DNA of 64,000 nt from Saccharopolyspora indica. Lineage in GTDB: Bacteria; Actinomycetota; Actinomycetes; Mycobacteriales; Pseudonocardiaceae. Positions 24,952 through 33,798 of this stretch are shown in pieces (within the stretch, counting starts at the first letter, position 1; each line of letters opens with the position of its first letter). The position numbers and the translations under genes were made by a program. The notes under the pieces were generated by a model. That model was given only the letters and a program-made list of their open reading frames with translations, was not told where the DNA came from and did not search any database. The stretch lies in NCBI RefSeq assembly GCF_027853965.1, contig NZ_JAQGLB010000001.1:682001-746000 (forward strand), read 5' to 3'.

Positions 24952-26121
24952 ATGACCACCACCGAGGAGAACTCCACCGGACGCTACCTGGTGCTGCTGG
25001 AGGACAACTCGACCATCATCGGAACCCGCGAACTGTCCCGGCTGACCGGCATCCGCTGCGCCAACACCGCCGATGCCGCCGGTGCGGCGCCCGGTGAGCT
25101 GTTCCGCAGCGCCGGTGGGATCGTGCTGCACGACCTCGGCGTCGCGTTGATCAGCGCGGACGACGACCAGTTCAACTCGCTGCGGCAGGCGGCGGGCGAA
25201 ACCGGCCCGATCGCCGGGATCGAGGCCGAGCGCCGGGTGTTCGCCATCGGCGGCCCGTCCGCCGCCGCCGAGGACGGCGAGTTCACCTGGGGGCTGCAGG
25301 AGGTGCGCGCCGACCGCAGCCAGGCCACCGGCAAGGACGTCCGGGTCGCGGTGCTCGACACCGGTCTGGACCTCAAGCACCCCGACTTCGCCGGCCGCGA
25401 CATCGTCACCGGCTCCTTCGTCGAGGGCCAGGACGTCCAGGACGGGCACGGCCACGGCACGCACGTGATCGGGACCTCCTGCGGGCCGCGGACCTCCGCG
25501 GAGGGGCCGGGCTACGGCATCGCCTCGGAGGCCAGCATCTACGCGGGCAAGGTGCTCGGCGACGACGGTTCGGGCACCGACGGCGGCATCCTGTCGGGCA
25601 TCCAGTGGGCGATCTCCAACGGCTGCGCGGTGGTGTCGATGTCGCTGGGGGCGCCCACCGAACCCGGTGCGCCGTACTCCGACGCGTTCGAGAAGGTCGC
25701 GCAGCGGGCGATGGAGCGCGGCACGCTGATCATCGCCGCGGCGGGCAACGAGAGCCAGCGCTCGGCAGGCGCGATCGCGCCCGTCGGCCACCCGGCGAAC
25801 TGCCCGTCGATCATGGCCATCGGCGCGCTCGACTCGCAGCTGCAGATCGCCGACTTCTCCTCCGGCACGGTCGACCAGATCGGGCAGGTCGACCTGGCGG
25901 GCCCCGGCGTCGACGTCTACTCAAGCTGGCCGGGCGCGGAGCGCTACCGCAAGCTCAGCGGCACCAGCATGGCCACTCCGCACGTCGCAGGCGTGGCCGC
26001 GCTCTACGCCCAGCAGTACCCGGAGCGGGCGTGGGGCCTGTGGGCGCGGTTGTCGCAGACGGCCCGCCGGCTGCCGCTGGCCGCCACCGACGTGGGCGCC
26101 GGGCTGGTCCAGGCACCGTGA
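24952..26121 (+). CDS. S8 family (subtilisin-like) serine peptidase, no signal peptide
   Basis: 389 residues. The catalytic triad blocks are VAVLDTGLDLKHPD (Asp), GHGHGTHVIG (His) and LSGTSMATPHVAGVAAL (Ser), with the oxyanion Asn in IIAAAGNESQRSA. About 100 acidic residues precede the catalytic domain and resemble a propeptide or inhibitor-like domain, but no signal sequence is visible, so it looks intracellular or uses a nonclassical route. It ends in a very strong terminator. Substrate unknown. Confidence 0.88.
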   Translation: MTTTEENSTGRYLVLLEDNSTIIGTRELSRLTGIRCANTADAAGAAPGELFRSAGGIVLHDLGVALISADDDQFNSLRQAAGETGPIAGIEAERRVFAIGGPSAAAEDGEFTWGLQEVRADRSQATGKDVRVAVLDTGLDLKHPDFAGRDIVTGSFVEGQDVQDGHGHGTHVIGTSCGPRTSAEGPGYGIASEASIYAGKVLGDDGSGTDGGILSGIQWAISNGCAVVSMSLGAPTEPGAPYSDAFEKVAQRAMERGTLIIAAAGNESQRSAGAIAPVGHPANCPSIMAIGALDSQLQIADFSSGTVDQIGQVDLAGPGVDVYSSWPGAERYRKLSGTSMATPHVAGVAALYAQQYPERAWGLWARLSQTARRLPLAATDVGAGLVQAP

Positions 26122-26126
26122 CGAAG

Positions 26127-26166
26127 GGGCTGCCTCCGGGCGAGGCGAATCGCCCGGAGGCAGCCC
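26127..26166. terminator. Perfect 17-bp bidirectional hairpin
   Basis: GGGCTGCCTCCGGGCGA (26127-26143) pairs perfectly with TCGCCCGGAGGCAGCCC (26150-26166) around a 6-nt loop, between the subtilisin gene and the convergent gene at 26187. Confidence 0.75.
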
Positions 26167-26186
26167 TGCGCACCGTCCCGCGCCGG

Positions 26187-26510
26187 TCACTCTCCGTCGT
26201 AAATGGCCTGCGCGGCGACCTTCGTGCAGTTGCCGAGATCTTCGGCCGCCGCAGCCGCCTGGTCGAGCGCGACGTGCGCCTCCGAAGGCTCGGTGCTGTT
26301 GGGTTGCTCGCAGGCGGCGGCCAGCCCGTCGAGCTGACGGGCGAGCCGCGCGCTGGTCGCGGTGATGAGCAGCAGCGCCTCCCGCGCCTCGACGAGCGCC
26401 TCCGGCGATGTGACGAGTTCCCGGGCGCTGCGCTCCAGCCGGTGACCGGCCTGCCCGATCAAGTCGGTAGTCGCCTCGACGTCCCGCCGACGCGGCGTGC
26501 CGCTGCTCAT
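26187..26510 (-). CDS. Hypothetical helical protein
   Basis: 107 residues from ATG 26510 with GGGGAG upstream. Almost entirely alpha-helical in appearance (VEAREALLLITATSARLARQLDGLAAA, EAHVALDQAAAAAEDLGNCTKVAAQAI), acidic at the C terminus. No family recognised. It is upstream-flanked by the phytoene synthase-like gene on the same strand, separated by 89 bp, and followed by the strong bidirectional hairpin. Confidence 0.65.
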   Translation of the reverse strand: MSSGTPRRRDVEATTDLIGQAGHRLERSARELVTSPEALVEAREALLLITATSARLARQLDGLAAACEQPNSTEPSEAHVALDQAAAAAEDLGNCTKVAAQAIYDGE

Positions 26511-26599
26511 CTGGTCGCTCCCCACCGGATCCGGTCGGCGGCCCGACGTGCTCGAACCGTCACGCCGTCGGGTTACCCGAGCGGGTCGATCGACATTCC

Positions 26600-27559
26600 T
26601 CACCAGCGGGTGCGGAGGCTCACCGCGGCCACCGCGCTGATCGCGGCCGCGGCGACTCCGAACCGCCGCGACCCGGACACGGCCACCCGGCGGCGGAACA
26701 CGTCGTAACCGGACTCCACGATGCAGTCCAGGATCTCCCCGTAGAGCGTGAACGCGGTGCGCACGCAGGGGCGCGAACGGGCCGACAGCAGCGCGATGCC
26801 GGGCTCGGCGCTCCGGTAGAGCGCGCGAGTGCGCGCCACCTGGTCGGCCAAGGCCTGGCGCACCCGGCCCTCGGGGCGGCCGGTGCGCCGGCACCACGCC
26901 AGCCGCTCGCGGTCCACGCCGAACGCGGCCAGCTCCTCCAGCGGCAGGTAGACCCGGCCGCGGTCGAGGTCCTCACCGACATCGCGCAGGAAGTTGGTCA
27001 GCTGGAAGGCCTCGCCCAGCGCGGCGGCGTAGGGGGCGGCCTCCGCGGCGGGCGAGACCGTGCCGAGCACCGGGAGGAGCTGGAGGCCGATCACCGCGGC
27101 AGATCCGTGCACGTAGGCGTCCAGCTCGGCACGGGTGGGGTAGTCGCGAACCGTCAGGTCCATCCGCATCGACGCCATGAAGTCGGTGAACAGGGCCGTG
27201 TCGATGGCGTGCCGCGAGGTGGTGTCGACCAGCGCGGCGATGATCGGGTTCCGGCTGTGCCCGGCCCGCAGCGCGGCGCGCAGCTCGCCGTCCAGCCGGT
27301 CGACCGCCTGCTGGCGCTCGTGCACCGTCCGCGGCCCCGTCTCGTCGACGATGTCGTCCACCCACCGCGCGAACCCGTAGAGCGCGTGCACGGAGGGTCG
27401 CTGAGCGGGCGCCAGCAGGCGGGTGGCCAGGAAGTAGGTGCGGCCGTGCTCGGCGTTGAGCGCCCGGCACCGCTGGTAGGCGGCGTGCAGGTGCTCCGGG
27501 ATGCGGGCGGCGTCGAGCTCGCGGCGCGCTGCCGCCGACGACCTGGTGCCCGTGTCCAT
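26600..27559 (-). CDS. Phytoene/squalene synthase family protein
   Basis: 319 residues from ATG 27559. It has the two Asp-rich motifs of trans-isoprenyl head-to-head synthases: WVDDIVDETG (about residue 65-75) and FLRDVGEDLDRGRVYLP (about 195-211), each binding Mg2+-diphosphate. It should condense two isoprenyl diphosphates. A C-terminal hydrophobic segment (FGVAAAAISAVAAVSL) may touch the membrane. No carotenoid or hopanoid genes are adjacent, so the product cannot be named. Confidence 0.85.
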   Translation of the reverse strand: MDTGTRSSAAARRELDAARIPEHLHAAYQRCRALNAEHGRTYFLATRLLAPAQRPSVHALYGFARWVDDIVDETGPRTVHERQQAVDRLDGELRAALRAGHSRNPIIAALVDTTSRHAIDTALFTDFMASMRMDLTVRDYPTRAELDAYVHGSAAVIGLQLLPVLGTVSPAAEAAPYAAALGEAFQLTNFLRDVGEDLDRGRVYLPLEELAAFGVDRERLAWCRRTGRPEGRVRQALADQVARTRALYRSAEPGIALLSARSRPCVRTAFTLYGEILDCIVESGYDVFRRRVAVSGSRRFGVAAAAISAVAAVSLRTRW

Positions 27560-27678
27560 ACCGGAAATCACAGCACACCGAGTGCGCAGGTGTGCGCACG
27601 GTGGCCGCTCGTGGTGAACCCCGTCACGTCCGGAGTCCGAAGAGGACAGTACCCGCGAGGTGCCCGGCTCAAACCCGG

Positions 27679-28317
27679 TCAGCCGAGCCCGCTTTCGTCG
27701 AGCGCTTCGTCCAGGCCGTCGAGCAGCACGACGCCGAGGGTGTTGGCGACCGAGCCGGTCGCCAGGTCGGTGCGCAACCGCTGCGCCAGGATCCGGACCC
27801 GCCCCGCGTCCGGCCGGTCCTGGCGGGTCGCCTCGCACAGCCGCTGGGCGGTCGATTCGATCTCGACGGTGTCGCCGTAGCGCGCGTGCACCGTCGGCAG
27901 CGCCAGCAGCACCACCTTGGCGACGCGCGTCAGCCCGGAGTAGTCGATGCGGTGCGGCGCCTCCTCGATCGCCGACCGCGCCTGCGGCACCGCGCCCTCG
28001 GGCGGCGCGTCGAGCACCGCCACCGACTGCGACCGGGACCAGGACGTGATGTCACCGCCGTGCCTGCCCGCGCAGATCAGCCCGGAACCGGTGAGCCCGG
28101 CCCGGGCCGGGGTGCCCAGCTGCCCGACCCCGCTGGTGGCGATCAGCTCGCGTTCCCGCAGCTCCGCCAGCACGTCGGCCAGCTCGGCCCACGACGGCTG
28201 GACGGCGGCCGCCTCGGCCGCCGCGCTGCCGAAGAAGTCCGCGACCTCCGGCCGGAAGCGGTGATCTTCGTAGAGGTACCGGAGGAAGGCGCGAGCGATC
28301 GACTCAAGCCGTGCCAA
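27679..28317 (-). CDS. Hypothetical protein
   Basis: 212 residues from TTG 28317, chosen because GGAGG lies 5 nt upstream; the open frame extends to 28488 without a better start. The N-terminal part (LESIARAFLRYLYEDHRFRPEVADFFGS) looks helical, and the C-terminal half has VAKVVLLALPTVHARYGDTVEIE and VANTLGVVLLDGLDEALDESG. No family recognised, no signal or membrane segment. 119 bp upstream of the phytoene synthase-like gene on the same strand. Confidence 0.55.
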   Translation of the reverse strand: MARLESIARAFLRYLYEDHRFRPEVADFFGSAAAEAAAVQPSWAELADVLAELRERELIATSGVGQLGTPARAGLTGSGLICAGRHGGDITSWSRSQSVAVLDAPPEGAVPQARSAIEEAPHRIDYSGLTRVAKVVLLALPTVHARYGDTVEIESTAQRLCEATRQDRPDAGRVRILAQRLRTDLATGSVANTLGVVLLDGLDEALDESGLG

Positions 28318-28872
28318 AACCGCCTCCAAAAGCGTGCTCGTCCGCGTTGTCCGGGCGAGAGGGAGGGAGGACCGCGGGGCTGTCGAACCGGCGATCGGCG
28401 TGTCACGTCGCCCCGGAAGCGCTCTCGCCGTCCCCAGTTCAGCGAATGCGCTTCGGCGACCGCCGGGCCCCGAACGGCCACAACGCATGGAAGCCTAAGC
28501 GGACCGATGGCTAGATCGCAGGGGACTTTTGTCACCCACACGCTGATTTTCGCGTTGCTGCCAGGAACTTTCGCGTCGCATCCGGTGCGTTCCGGTTGGT
28601 AACCGCAACCGCCCGCGGGCGTGGAGGGGGAACTTCACGGTGCCGGGCGAGGTGGGAAATGCGGTGGCGCTCTTCGCCCGAGGTAGGGGGAGTTGCCCAC
28701 CTCGGGGGCAGCGCGGGGCCACCGGTCGCGGCCGACATCCACCCCTGCCACGACCGGCGGCCGTCTCGTGCGCGATCCCCTCTTCGTCGCGCACGCGCGC
28801 GGGCGCTCCAGAACGCCCACATGATCTAGACCGGCTCGGCCTCCAGGCGTGACGTGAGTCTGCGAAGAATTT
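28318..28872. other. Long intergenic region with a stem-loop
   Basis: 555 bp with no ORF that looks coding. CCCGAGGT (28677-28684) and ACCTCGGG (28699-28706) form an 8-bp stem with a 14-nt loop. An AT-richer patch at 28535-28610 may contain promoters, but no box is strong. No repeat to other parts of the window was seen. Confidence 0.45.
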
Positions 28873-29493
28873 TCACGCGGGATTCCCCGACCCGGTGCGC
28901 AGCCCGTCGAACGCGATCTTGGTCACCGCGTCGGCGACCTGCTCGGCGCGCAGCCCGCGGCTGGGCCGGTACCACTCGATGATCGAGTTGACCATGCCGA
29001 ACAGCAGCCGGGTGGTCAGCGCCGGATCGACGTCCGGGCGGATGCTGCCCTCCGCCTCGGCCTGCTCGACCAGATCGCTGACGACCAGGTCGAACTCGCG
29101 GCGGCGGGCCAGCGCCTGCCGCTCGACCCGGGTGTTGCCGCGCACCCGCAGCAGCAGCGTGACGAACGGCAGCTCGGTCACCAGCACCTCGATGCTGCGC
29201 CGCACGACGTGCTCCAACCGGTCGATCGCGCGACCGGTCGTCGACGCCTCCTCCTCGACCACCGCGAACAGGGCGTCCAGCGCCCGGTTGACGCTGAGCC
29301 GCAGCAGCTCGTCCTTGCCCGAGACGTGGTAGTAGATCGCCGATTTGGTGATGCCCAGCCGCTGCGCGAGGGCCTCCATGCTGGTGCCCTCGTAGCCGCG
29401 TTCGTTGAACACGCGCACGGAGACGTCCAGAAGCCTGCCCAGGTCGTAGCCCGGTCGGCCCCGGCGAGTGCTCCGTCCAGCGTTGTCAGCCAT
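28873..29493 (-). CDS. TetR family regulator (PaaR-like)
   Basis: 206 residues from ATG 29493. N-terminal HTH: GRLLDVSVRVFNERGYEGTSMEALAQRLGITKSAIYYHVSGKDELL, followed by a ligand domain with LLLRVRGNTRVERQALARRREFD and EWYRPSRGLRAEQVADAV, as in acyl-CoA-responsive TetR proteins. It is next to paaK, so control of phenylacetate genes, released by phenylacetyl-CoA, is inferred from PaaR elsewhere. Candidate operators are at 31545-31561 and 31683-31699. Confidence 0.85.
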   Translation of the reverse strand: MADNAGRSTRRGRPGYDLGRLLDVSVRVFNERGYEGTSMEALAQRLGITKSAIYYHVSGKDELLRLSVNRALDALFAVVEEEASTTGRAIDRLEHVVRRSIEVLVTELPFVTLLLRVRGNTRVERQALARRREFDLVVSDLVEQAEAEGSIRPDVDPALTTRLLFGMVNSIIEWYRPSRGLRAEQVADAVTKIAFDGLRTGSGNPA

Positions 29494-29545
29494 GGTCCCG
29501 AGTATTTCAGTGCCGTATTCGATCCTGGTTTCGGTCTTCGTCTTG

Positions 29546-29690
29546 AAGCGGCGTAGCCGCTTAGCCCGCCCCGCAGCTTGCACCGCTGCGGGTTCTCAGG
29601 CGTCGTCTGGCGAGGACAGCCCGTTCGCCGTGTATTGGACATACACAAGAACGGGCTCCCGCAGACCAGGCGGCGCCTGAGGTTCCGCCA
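29546..29690. repeat. Composite inverted-repeat element between paaR and paaK
   Basis: Three nested or adjacent palindromes: AAGCGGC-GTA-GCCGCTT (29546-29562); CCGCAGC / GCTGCGG (29571-29577 and 29585-29591); and a long one centred near 29638 with AGCCCGTTC (29618-29626) / GAACGGGCT (29649-29657), inner GTGTAT / ATACAC, and outer TCAGGCGTCGTCTGG (29596-29610) matching CCAGGCGGCGCCTGA (29666-29680) with two mismatches. It may be the paaK terminator or an intergenic repeat of this genome. Confidence 0.6.
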
Positions 29691-29730
29691 CCGGCACCGC
29701 TATGCAGAACGAGTTCGTCAGACTTGCATT

Positions 29731-29742
29731 GACCGGCCGGTC
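29731..29742. promoter_or_regulatory. GACCGGCCGGTC palindrome at the paaK 3' end
   Basis: A perfect 12-bp palindrome ending 3 bp before the paaK stop codon region, followed by GGTCA. Its GACCGG...GGTC character resembles TetR-family operators, so it could serve paaR, but it is 240 bp from that start codon. Confidence 0.25.
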
Positions 29743-29744
29743 GG

Positions 29745-31085
29745 TCAGGATTGGCGGCGGTCGACGATCCGGCGGAGTTTGCCCACGGAGCGCTCCAGGG
29801 TGTCCGGGTCCACCACCGCGATCTCGGTGCTGATGCCGACCCCGTCCTTGATCGCGCGCACCAGCTCGGCCGCGGCGGCCGCCCGCCGCGGCTCCGGGCA
29901 GTCGGTCCGGGCCTCCACGCGCACGGTCATCACGTCCATCCGCTCCTGCTTGGTGAGCACCAGCTGGAAGTGCGGGGAGAGCCCGTCGGTGCGCAGCACC
30001 AGCTCCTCGATCTGGGTGGGGTAGACGTTGACCCCGCGCAGGATGATCATGTCGTCGCTGCGACCGGTGATCTTGGCCATCCGGCGCATCGGCCGCGCCG
30101 TGCCCGGCAGCAGGCGGGTCAGGTCGCGGGTGCGGTACCGGATGATCGGCATCGCCTCCTTGGTCAGCGAGGTGAACACCAGCTCGCCCTCGCTGCCGTC
30201 GGGCAGCACCTCCTCGGTGAACGGGTCGATCACCTCGGGGTAGAAGTGGTCCTCCCAGATGTGCGGGCCGTCCTTGGTCTCCGCGCACTCGTTGGCCACC
30301 CCGGGGCCCATCACCTCGGACAGGCCGTAGATGTCGACCGCGTCGAGGTCCAGCCGCTGCTCGATCTCCTGGCGCATCTGCTCGGTCCAGGGCTCGGCGC
30401 CGAGGATGGCGGTGCGCAGCGAGGTGCCGCGCGGATCGATGCCCTGCCGCTCGAACTCGTCGATCAGGGTGAGCAGGTAGGACGGCGTGACCATGATGAT
30501 CTCGGGCTGGAAGTCCTGGATGATCTGCACCTGCCGGGCGGTCATGCCGCCGGAGGCGGGGATGACGGTGCACCCGAGCCGCTCGGCGCCGTAGTGCGCG
30601 CCGAGGCCGCCGGTGAACAGCCCGTAGCCGTAGGCGACGTGCACCCGGTGCCCGGCGCGGCCGCCCGACGCGCGGATGGAGCGCGCGACGAGGTCCGCCC
30701 AGTTCCGCAGGTCCCCTTCGGTGTAGCCGACCACCGTGGGCTTGCCGGTGGTGCCGCTGGAGGCGTGCAGCCTGCGGATCTGCTCGCGCGGGACCGCGAA
30801 CATGCCGTACGGGTAGTTGTCCCGCAGGTCCTGCTTGGTGGTGTGCGGGAACTTCGCCAGGTCGGCCAGGCTGCGGCAGTCCTCCGGGCGGATTCCGGCC
30901 CGGTCGAACTTCGCCCGGTACAGCGGCACGTTCTCGTAGGCGTGCCGCAGCGTCCACTGCAGCCGTTCCAGCTGCACGGCGGCCAGCTCGTCGGCCGAGT
31001 ACCGCTCCGCGGCGTCGAGCTCGGCCGGGTCCGGTGCGGCGCCGAGCCTGCGCGGCGCGGAGTGCGCTTCGGTGGTCGCGGTCAT
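29745..31085 (-). CDS. paaK: Phenylacetate-CoA ligase
   Basis: 446 residues from ATG 31085. It is an AMP-forming ligase: LHASSGTTGKPTVVGYTEGD (P-loop), GAEPWTEQMR, IYGLSEVMGPGVANEC and the C-terminal ITGRSDDMIILRGVNVYPTQIEE with the final catalytic Lys in RSVGKLRRIVD. It activates phenylacetate to phenylacetyl-CoA, the first step of the paa pathway, in the cytosol. Its start overlaps the paaI stop by 4 nt. Divergent from paaZABCDE with shared operators. Confidence 0.93.
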   Translation of the reverse strand: MTATTEAHSAPRRLGAAPDPAELDAAERYSADELAAVQLERLQWTLRHAYENVPLYRAKFDRAGIRPEDCRSLADLAKFPHTTKQDLRDNYPYGMFAVPREQIRRLHASSGTTGKPTVVGYTEGDLRNWADLVARSIRASGGRAGHRVHVAYGYGLFTGGLGAHYGAERLGCTVIPASGGMTARQVQIIQDFQPEIIMVTPSYLLTLIDEFERQGIDPRGTSLRTAILGAEPWTEQMRQEIEQRLDLDAVDIYGLSEVMGPGVANECAETKDGPHIWEDHFYPEVIDPFTEEVLPDGSEGELVFTSLTKEAMPIIRYRTRDLTRLLPGTARPMRRMAKITGRSDDMIILRGVNVYPTQIEELVLRTDGLSPHFQLVLTKQERMDVMTVRVEARTDCPEPRRAAAAAELVRAIKDGVGISTEIAVVDPDTLERSVGKLRRIVDRRQS

Positions 31086-31525
31086 CGCGTCGCTCCTTCG
31101 GGCTCGCCGGCCGGTGCCGGACCGATCGATCGGCTGTGCCCGCGGAACTCGGCGATCAGCTCCTCGCCGCGGTGCACGGAGACGTCGTAGATCCCGCTGC
31201 GCCCGTACCGGGTGCGCTCCACCGCGCTGGCGGTGAGCTCGTCGCCGAGCCGCGCCGGGCGGACGAAGGTGACGTCCGCGCGGGCCGCGACGGTGGTCGG
31301 GCCGTGGCTGTTGCAGGCGCACGCGAAGGTCGTGTCGGCGAGCAGGAAGAGGTAGCCTCCGTGGGCGATCCCGTGCCCGTTGACCATCGTCTCGGTGATG
31401 GTCATCCGGGCGCGGGCGGTCCCGCTGCCCACGTCGAGCAGTTCGATGCCCAGCGCCTGGGAGGCGCGGTCGTCGTCGAACATCACCTGGGCCGGATTGC
31501 GCCTCGTCGCGCTGGGTTCCTGCAC
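31082..31525 (-). CDS. paaI: Hydroxyphenylacetyl-CoA thioesterase
   Basis: 147 residues from GTG 31525. The hot-dog thioesterase signature MVNGHGIAHGGYLFLLADTTFACACNSHG contains the HGG active-site region, followed by VRPARLGDELTASAVE. PaaI clears dead-end CoA thioesters in phenylacetate breakdown. It is first in the minus-strand paaI-paaK unit, with a TetR operator-like repeat 20 bp upstream. An internal Met at residue 15 is an alternative start. Confidence 0.9.
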   Translation of the reverse strand: MQEPSATRRNPAQVMFDDDRASQALGIELLDVGSGTARARMTITETMVNGHGIAHGGYLFLLADTTFACACNSHGPTTVAARADVTFVRPARLGDELTASAVERTRYGRSGIYDVSVHRGEELIAEFRGHSRSIGPAPAGEPEGATR

Positions 31526-31544
31526 TGTGCACCGCCTAGCTACC

Positions 31545-31561
31545 GAACGAACAGTCAGTAA
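31545..31561 (-). promoter_or_regulatory. PaaR-type operator copy 1 (paaI side)
   Basis: GAACGAACAGTCAGTAA, 20 bp upstream of the paaI start. It matches copy 2 (31683-31699) at 15 of 17 positions. Both are likely sites for the TetR regulator encoded at 28873-29493. Confidence 0.55.
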
Positions 31562-31651
31562 TTAATCCCGCTCGGTCCTGGCCTGTCAAGGACCATCGTC
31601 CGAAGTGGTCTTCCTGGTTCGGTCAAGGCGGATTTCGCCGTTTCGGGTGGT

Positions 31652-31665
31652 GTTCCCCGGGGAAC
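31652..31665. promoter_or_regulatory. GTTCCCCGGGGAAC palindrome
   Basis: Perfect 14-bp palindrome in the paaI-paaZ intergenic region, near where the -35 of a paaZ promoter (extended -10 TGCTAGTTT at 31671-31679) would be. Binder unknown. Confidence 0.4.
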
Positions 31666-31682
31666 GCCCGTGCTAGTTTTTC

Positions 31683-31699
31683 GAATGAACGGTCAGTAA
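31683..31699 (+). promoter_or_regulatory. PaaR-type operator copy 2 (paaZ side)
   Basis: GAATGAACGGTCAGTAA, a direct repeat of copy 1 138 bp away. It overlaps the expected transcription start just after TAGTTT (31674-31679), so binding would repress the paaZABCDE operon. Confidence 0.55.
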
Positions 31700-31753
31700 A
31701 AGAAATCCGTGAACACGCTGCCCGCGGAACCGGGCTTGAGGAGGTCGGAGTGC

Positions 31754-33796
31754 ATGGCTGCCCTGCGGAGCTACGTCAACGGTGACTGGCACACGCCGGC
31801 GGAGGACGGCGTGCCGTTGCACGACGCGGTGACCGGTGACGAGGTCGCACGCGTTTCCTCGGCCGGGGTCGACATGGCCGCCGCGCTGGCGCACGGCCGC
31901 GAACGCGGCGGGCCGGCGCTGGCCGAGCTGACCTTCCACCAGCGGGGCGCCCTGCTGAAGAGCCTCGCCTCGTACCTGCTCGAGCACCGGGAAGAGCTGT
32001 ACGCCCTGTCGGCGCGCACCGGCGCGACGCTCGGCGACTCGAAGTTCGACGTCGACGGCGGCATCGGCGTGCTGTTCGGCTACTCCAGCAAGGGCCGGCG
32101 CGAGATGCCGAACAGCACCGTCTACGTCGACGGCGCGGTGGAGCCGCTGGGCAAGGGCGGCACCTTCGTCGGCCAGCACGTCTGCACCCCGCTGCGCGGT
32201 GTCGCGGTGCAGATCAACGCGTTCAACTTCCCGGTGTGGGGGCCGCTGGAGAAGTTCGCGCCTGCCTTCCTCGCGGGCGTGCCCACGCTGGTCAAGCCGG
32301 CCAGCCAGACCGCCTACCTCACGCACCGGCTGGTGGAGCTGATGATCGGCTCCGGGCTGCTGCCGGAGGGCTCGCTGCAGCTGGTGTGCGGCAGCGTCGG
32401 CGACCTGTTCGAGCACCTCACCGACCAGGACCTGGTGTCGTTCACCGGCTCCGCGGCCACCGGGCAGCGGCTGCGCGCGCACCCGGTGGTGGCGGCGAAC
32501 TCGGTGCGCTTCAACGTCGAGGCCGACTCGCTGAACTGCTCGATCCTGGGCCCGGACGCGGTGCCCGGCACCGCGGAGTTCGACCTGTTCGTCAAGCAGC
32601 TGGTCACCGAGATGACGGTCAAGGCGGGGCAGAAGTGCACCGCGATCCGCCGCGCCATCGTGCCCGCGGGCCTGATGGAAGAAGTGGTGGACGCGGCCAA
32701 GGCGCGGTTGGAGAAGGTCGTCGTGGGCAACCCGTCCGCGCCGGGGGTGCGGATGGGTGCGCTGGCCAGCCTCGAACAGCGCGAGGAGGTCCGGCGCTCG
32801 CTGAAGGCGTTGCTGGAAGCCGGAACCCTCGTGCACGGCGACCCCGATCGGGTCGAGGTCGTCGACGCGGACCCGGAGCGCGGCGCGTTCCTGTCCCCGC
32901 TGCTGGTCCGCTGCGACGACCCGGACCAGCCGCAGCCGCACGAGGTGGAGGCGTTCGGGCCGGTCAGCACGCTGCTGCCCTACGAGAGCACGGAGCACGC
33001 GGTCGACCTCGCCCGGCGGGGCAGGGGCAGCCTGGCCGGTTCCGTGGTCAGCGCCGACCTCGGTTTCAGCTGCGCCGTGGTGCTGGGCGCGGCGTCCCGG
33101 CACGGCCGGATGCTGGTGCTCAACCGCGACAACGCCGAGGAGAGCACCGGGCACGGCTCCCCGCTGCCCGCGCTGGTCCACGGCGGACCGGGCCGGGCCG
33201 GCGGCGGCGAGGAGATGGGCGGGATCCGCGGCGTCCTGCACCACATGCAGCGCACGGCGGTGCAGGCCGACCCGGCGACGCTGACCGCGATCACCGGGCA
33301 GTGGGTGACCGGGGGCCCGCAGCTGTTCACCGACGTGCACCCGTTCCGCAAGCACCTGGAGGAGCTGAAGGTCGGCGACACGGTGATCGCCGGCCCGCGC
33401 CGGGTGACGCAGGAGGACGTGGCGCACTTCGCCGAGTTCACCGGCGACACCTTCTACGCTCACACCGACGAGGAGGCCGCCCGGGCCAACCCGTTCTTCG
33501 ACGGCCGGGTCGCGCACGGCTACCTGGTGGTCTCCTTCGCCGCCGGGCTGTTCGTCGACCCGGAGCCGGGTCCGGTGCTGGCCAACTACGGGCTGGAGAA
33601 CCTCCGGTTCCTCACGCCGACCTACCCCGGCGACGAGATCACCGTGACCCTGACCGCCAAGCAGATCACGCCGCGGGTCGGAGCGGAGCACGGCGAGGTC
33701 CGCTGGGACGCGGACGTGACCAACCAGGACGGTGCCTCGGTGGCCAAGTACGACGTGCTCACCCTGGTCGCGAAGCGGCCGGAGACCCAGGAGTGA
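31754..33796 (+). CDS. paaZ: Oxepin-CoA hydrolase / 3-oxo-5,6-dehydrosuberyl-CoA semialdehyde dehydrogenase
   Basis: 680 residues from ATG 31754, with GAGGAGG (31738-31744) upstream. An aldehyde dehydrogenase domain (1 to about 520) has [33 protein letters not shown] and the Cys motif [16 protein letters not shown]-terminal MaoC-like hydratase (about 540-680) has [29 protein letters not shown]. The fusion opens the oxepin ring and oxidises the aldehyde. First gene of the paaZABCDE operon, 2 bp before paaA. Confidence 0.93.
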   Translation: MAALRSYVNGDWHTPAEDGVPLHDAVTGDEVARVSSAGVDMAAALAHGRERGGPALAELTFHQRGALLKSLASYLLEHREELYALSARTGATLGDSKFDVDGGIGVLFGYSSKGRREMPNSTVYVDGAVEPLGKGGTFVGQHVCTPLRGVAVQINAFNFPVWGPLEKFAPAFLAGVPTLVKPASQTAYLTHRLVELMIGSGLLPEGSLQLVCGSVGDLFEHLTDQDLVSFTGSAATGQRLRAHPVVAANSVRFNVEADSLNCSILGPDAVPGTAEFDLFVKQLVTEMTVKAGQKCTAIRRAIVPAGLMEEVVDAAKARLEKVVVGNPSAPGVRMGALASLEQREEVRRSLKALLEAGTLVHGDPDRVEVVDADPERGAFLSPLLVRCDDPDQPQPHEVEAFGPVSTLLPYESTEHAVDLARRGRGSLAGSVVSADLGFSCAVVLGAASRHGRMLVLNRDNAEESTGHGSPLPALVHGGPGRAGGGEEMGGIRGVLHHMQRTAVQADPATLTAITGQWVTGGPQLFTDVHPFRKHLEELKVGDTVIAGPRRVTQEDVAHFAEFTGDTFYAHTDEEAARANPFFDGRVAHGYLVVSFAAGLFVDPEPGPVLANYGLENLRFLTPTYPGDEITVTLTAKQITPRVGAEHGEVRWDADVTNQDGASVAKYDVLTLVAKRPETQE

Positions 33797-33798
33797 CC

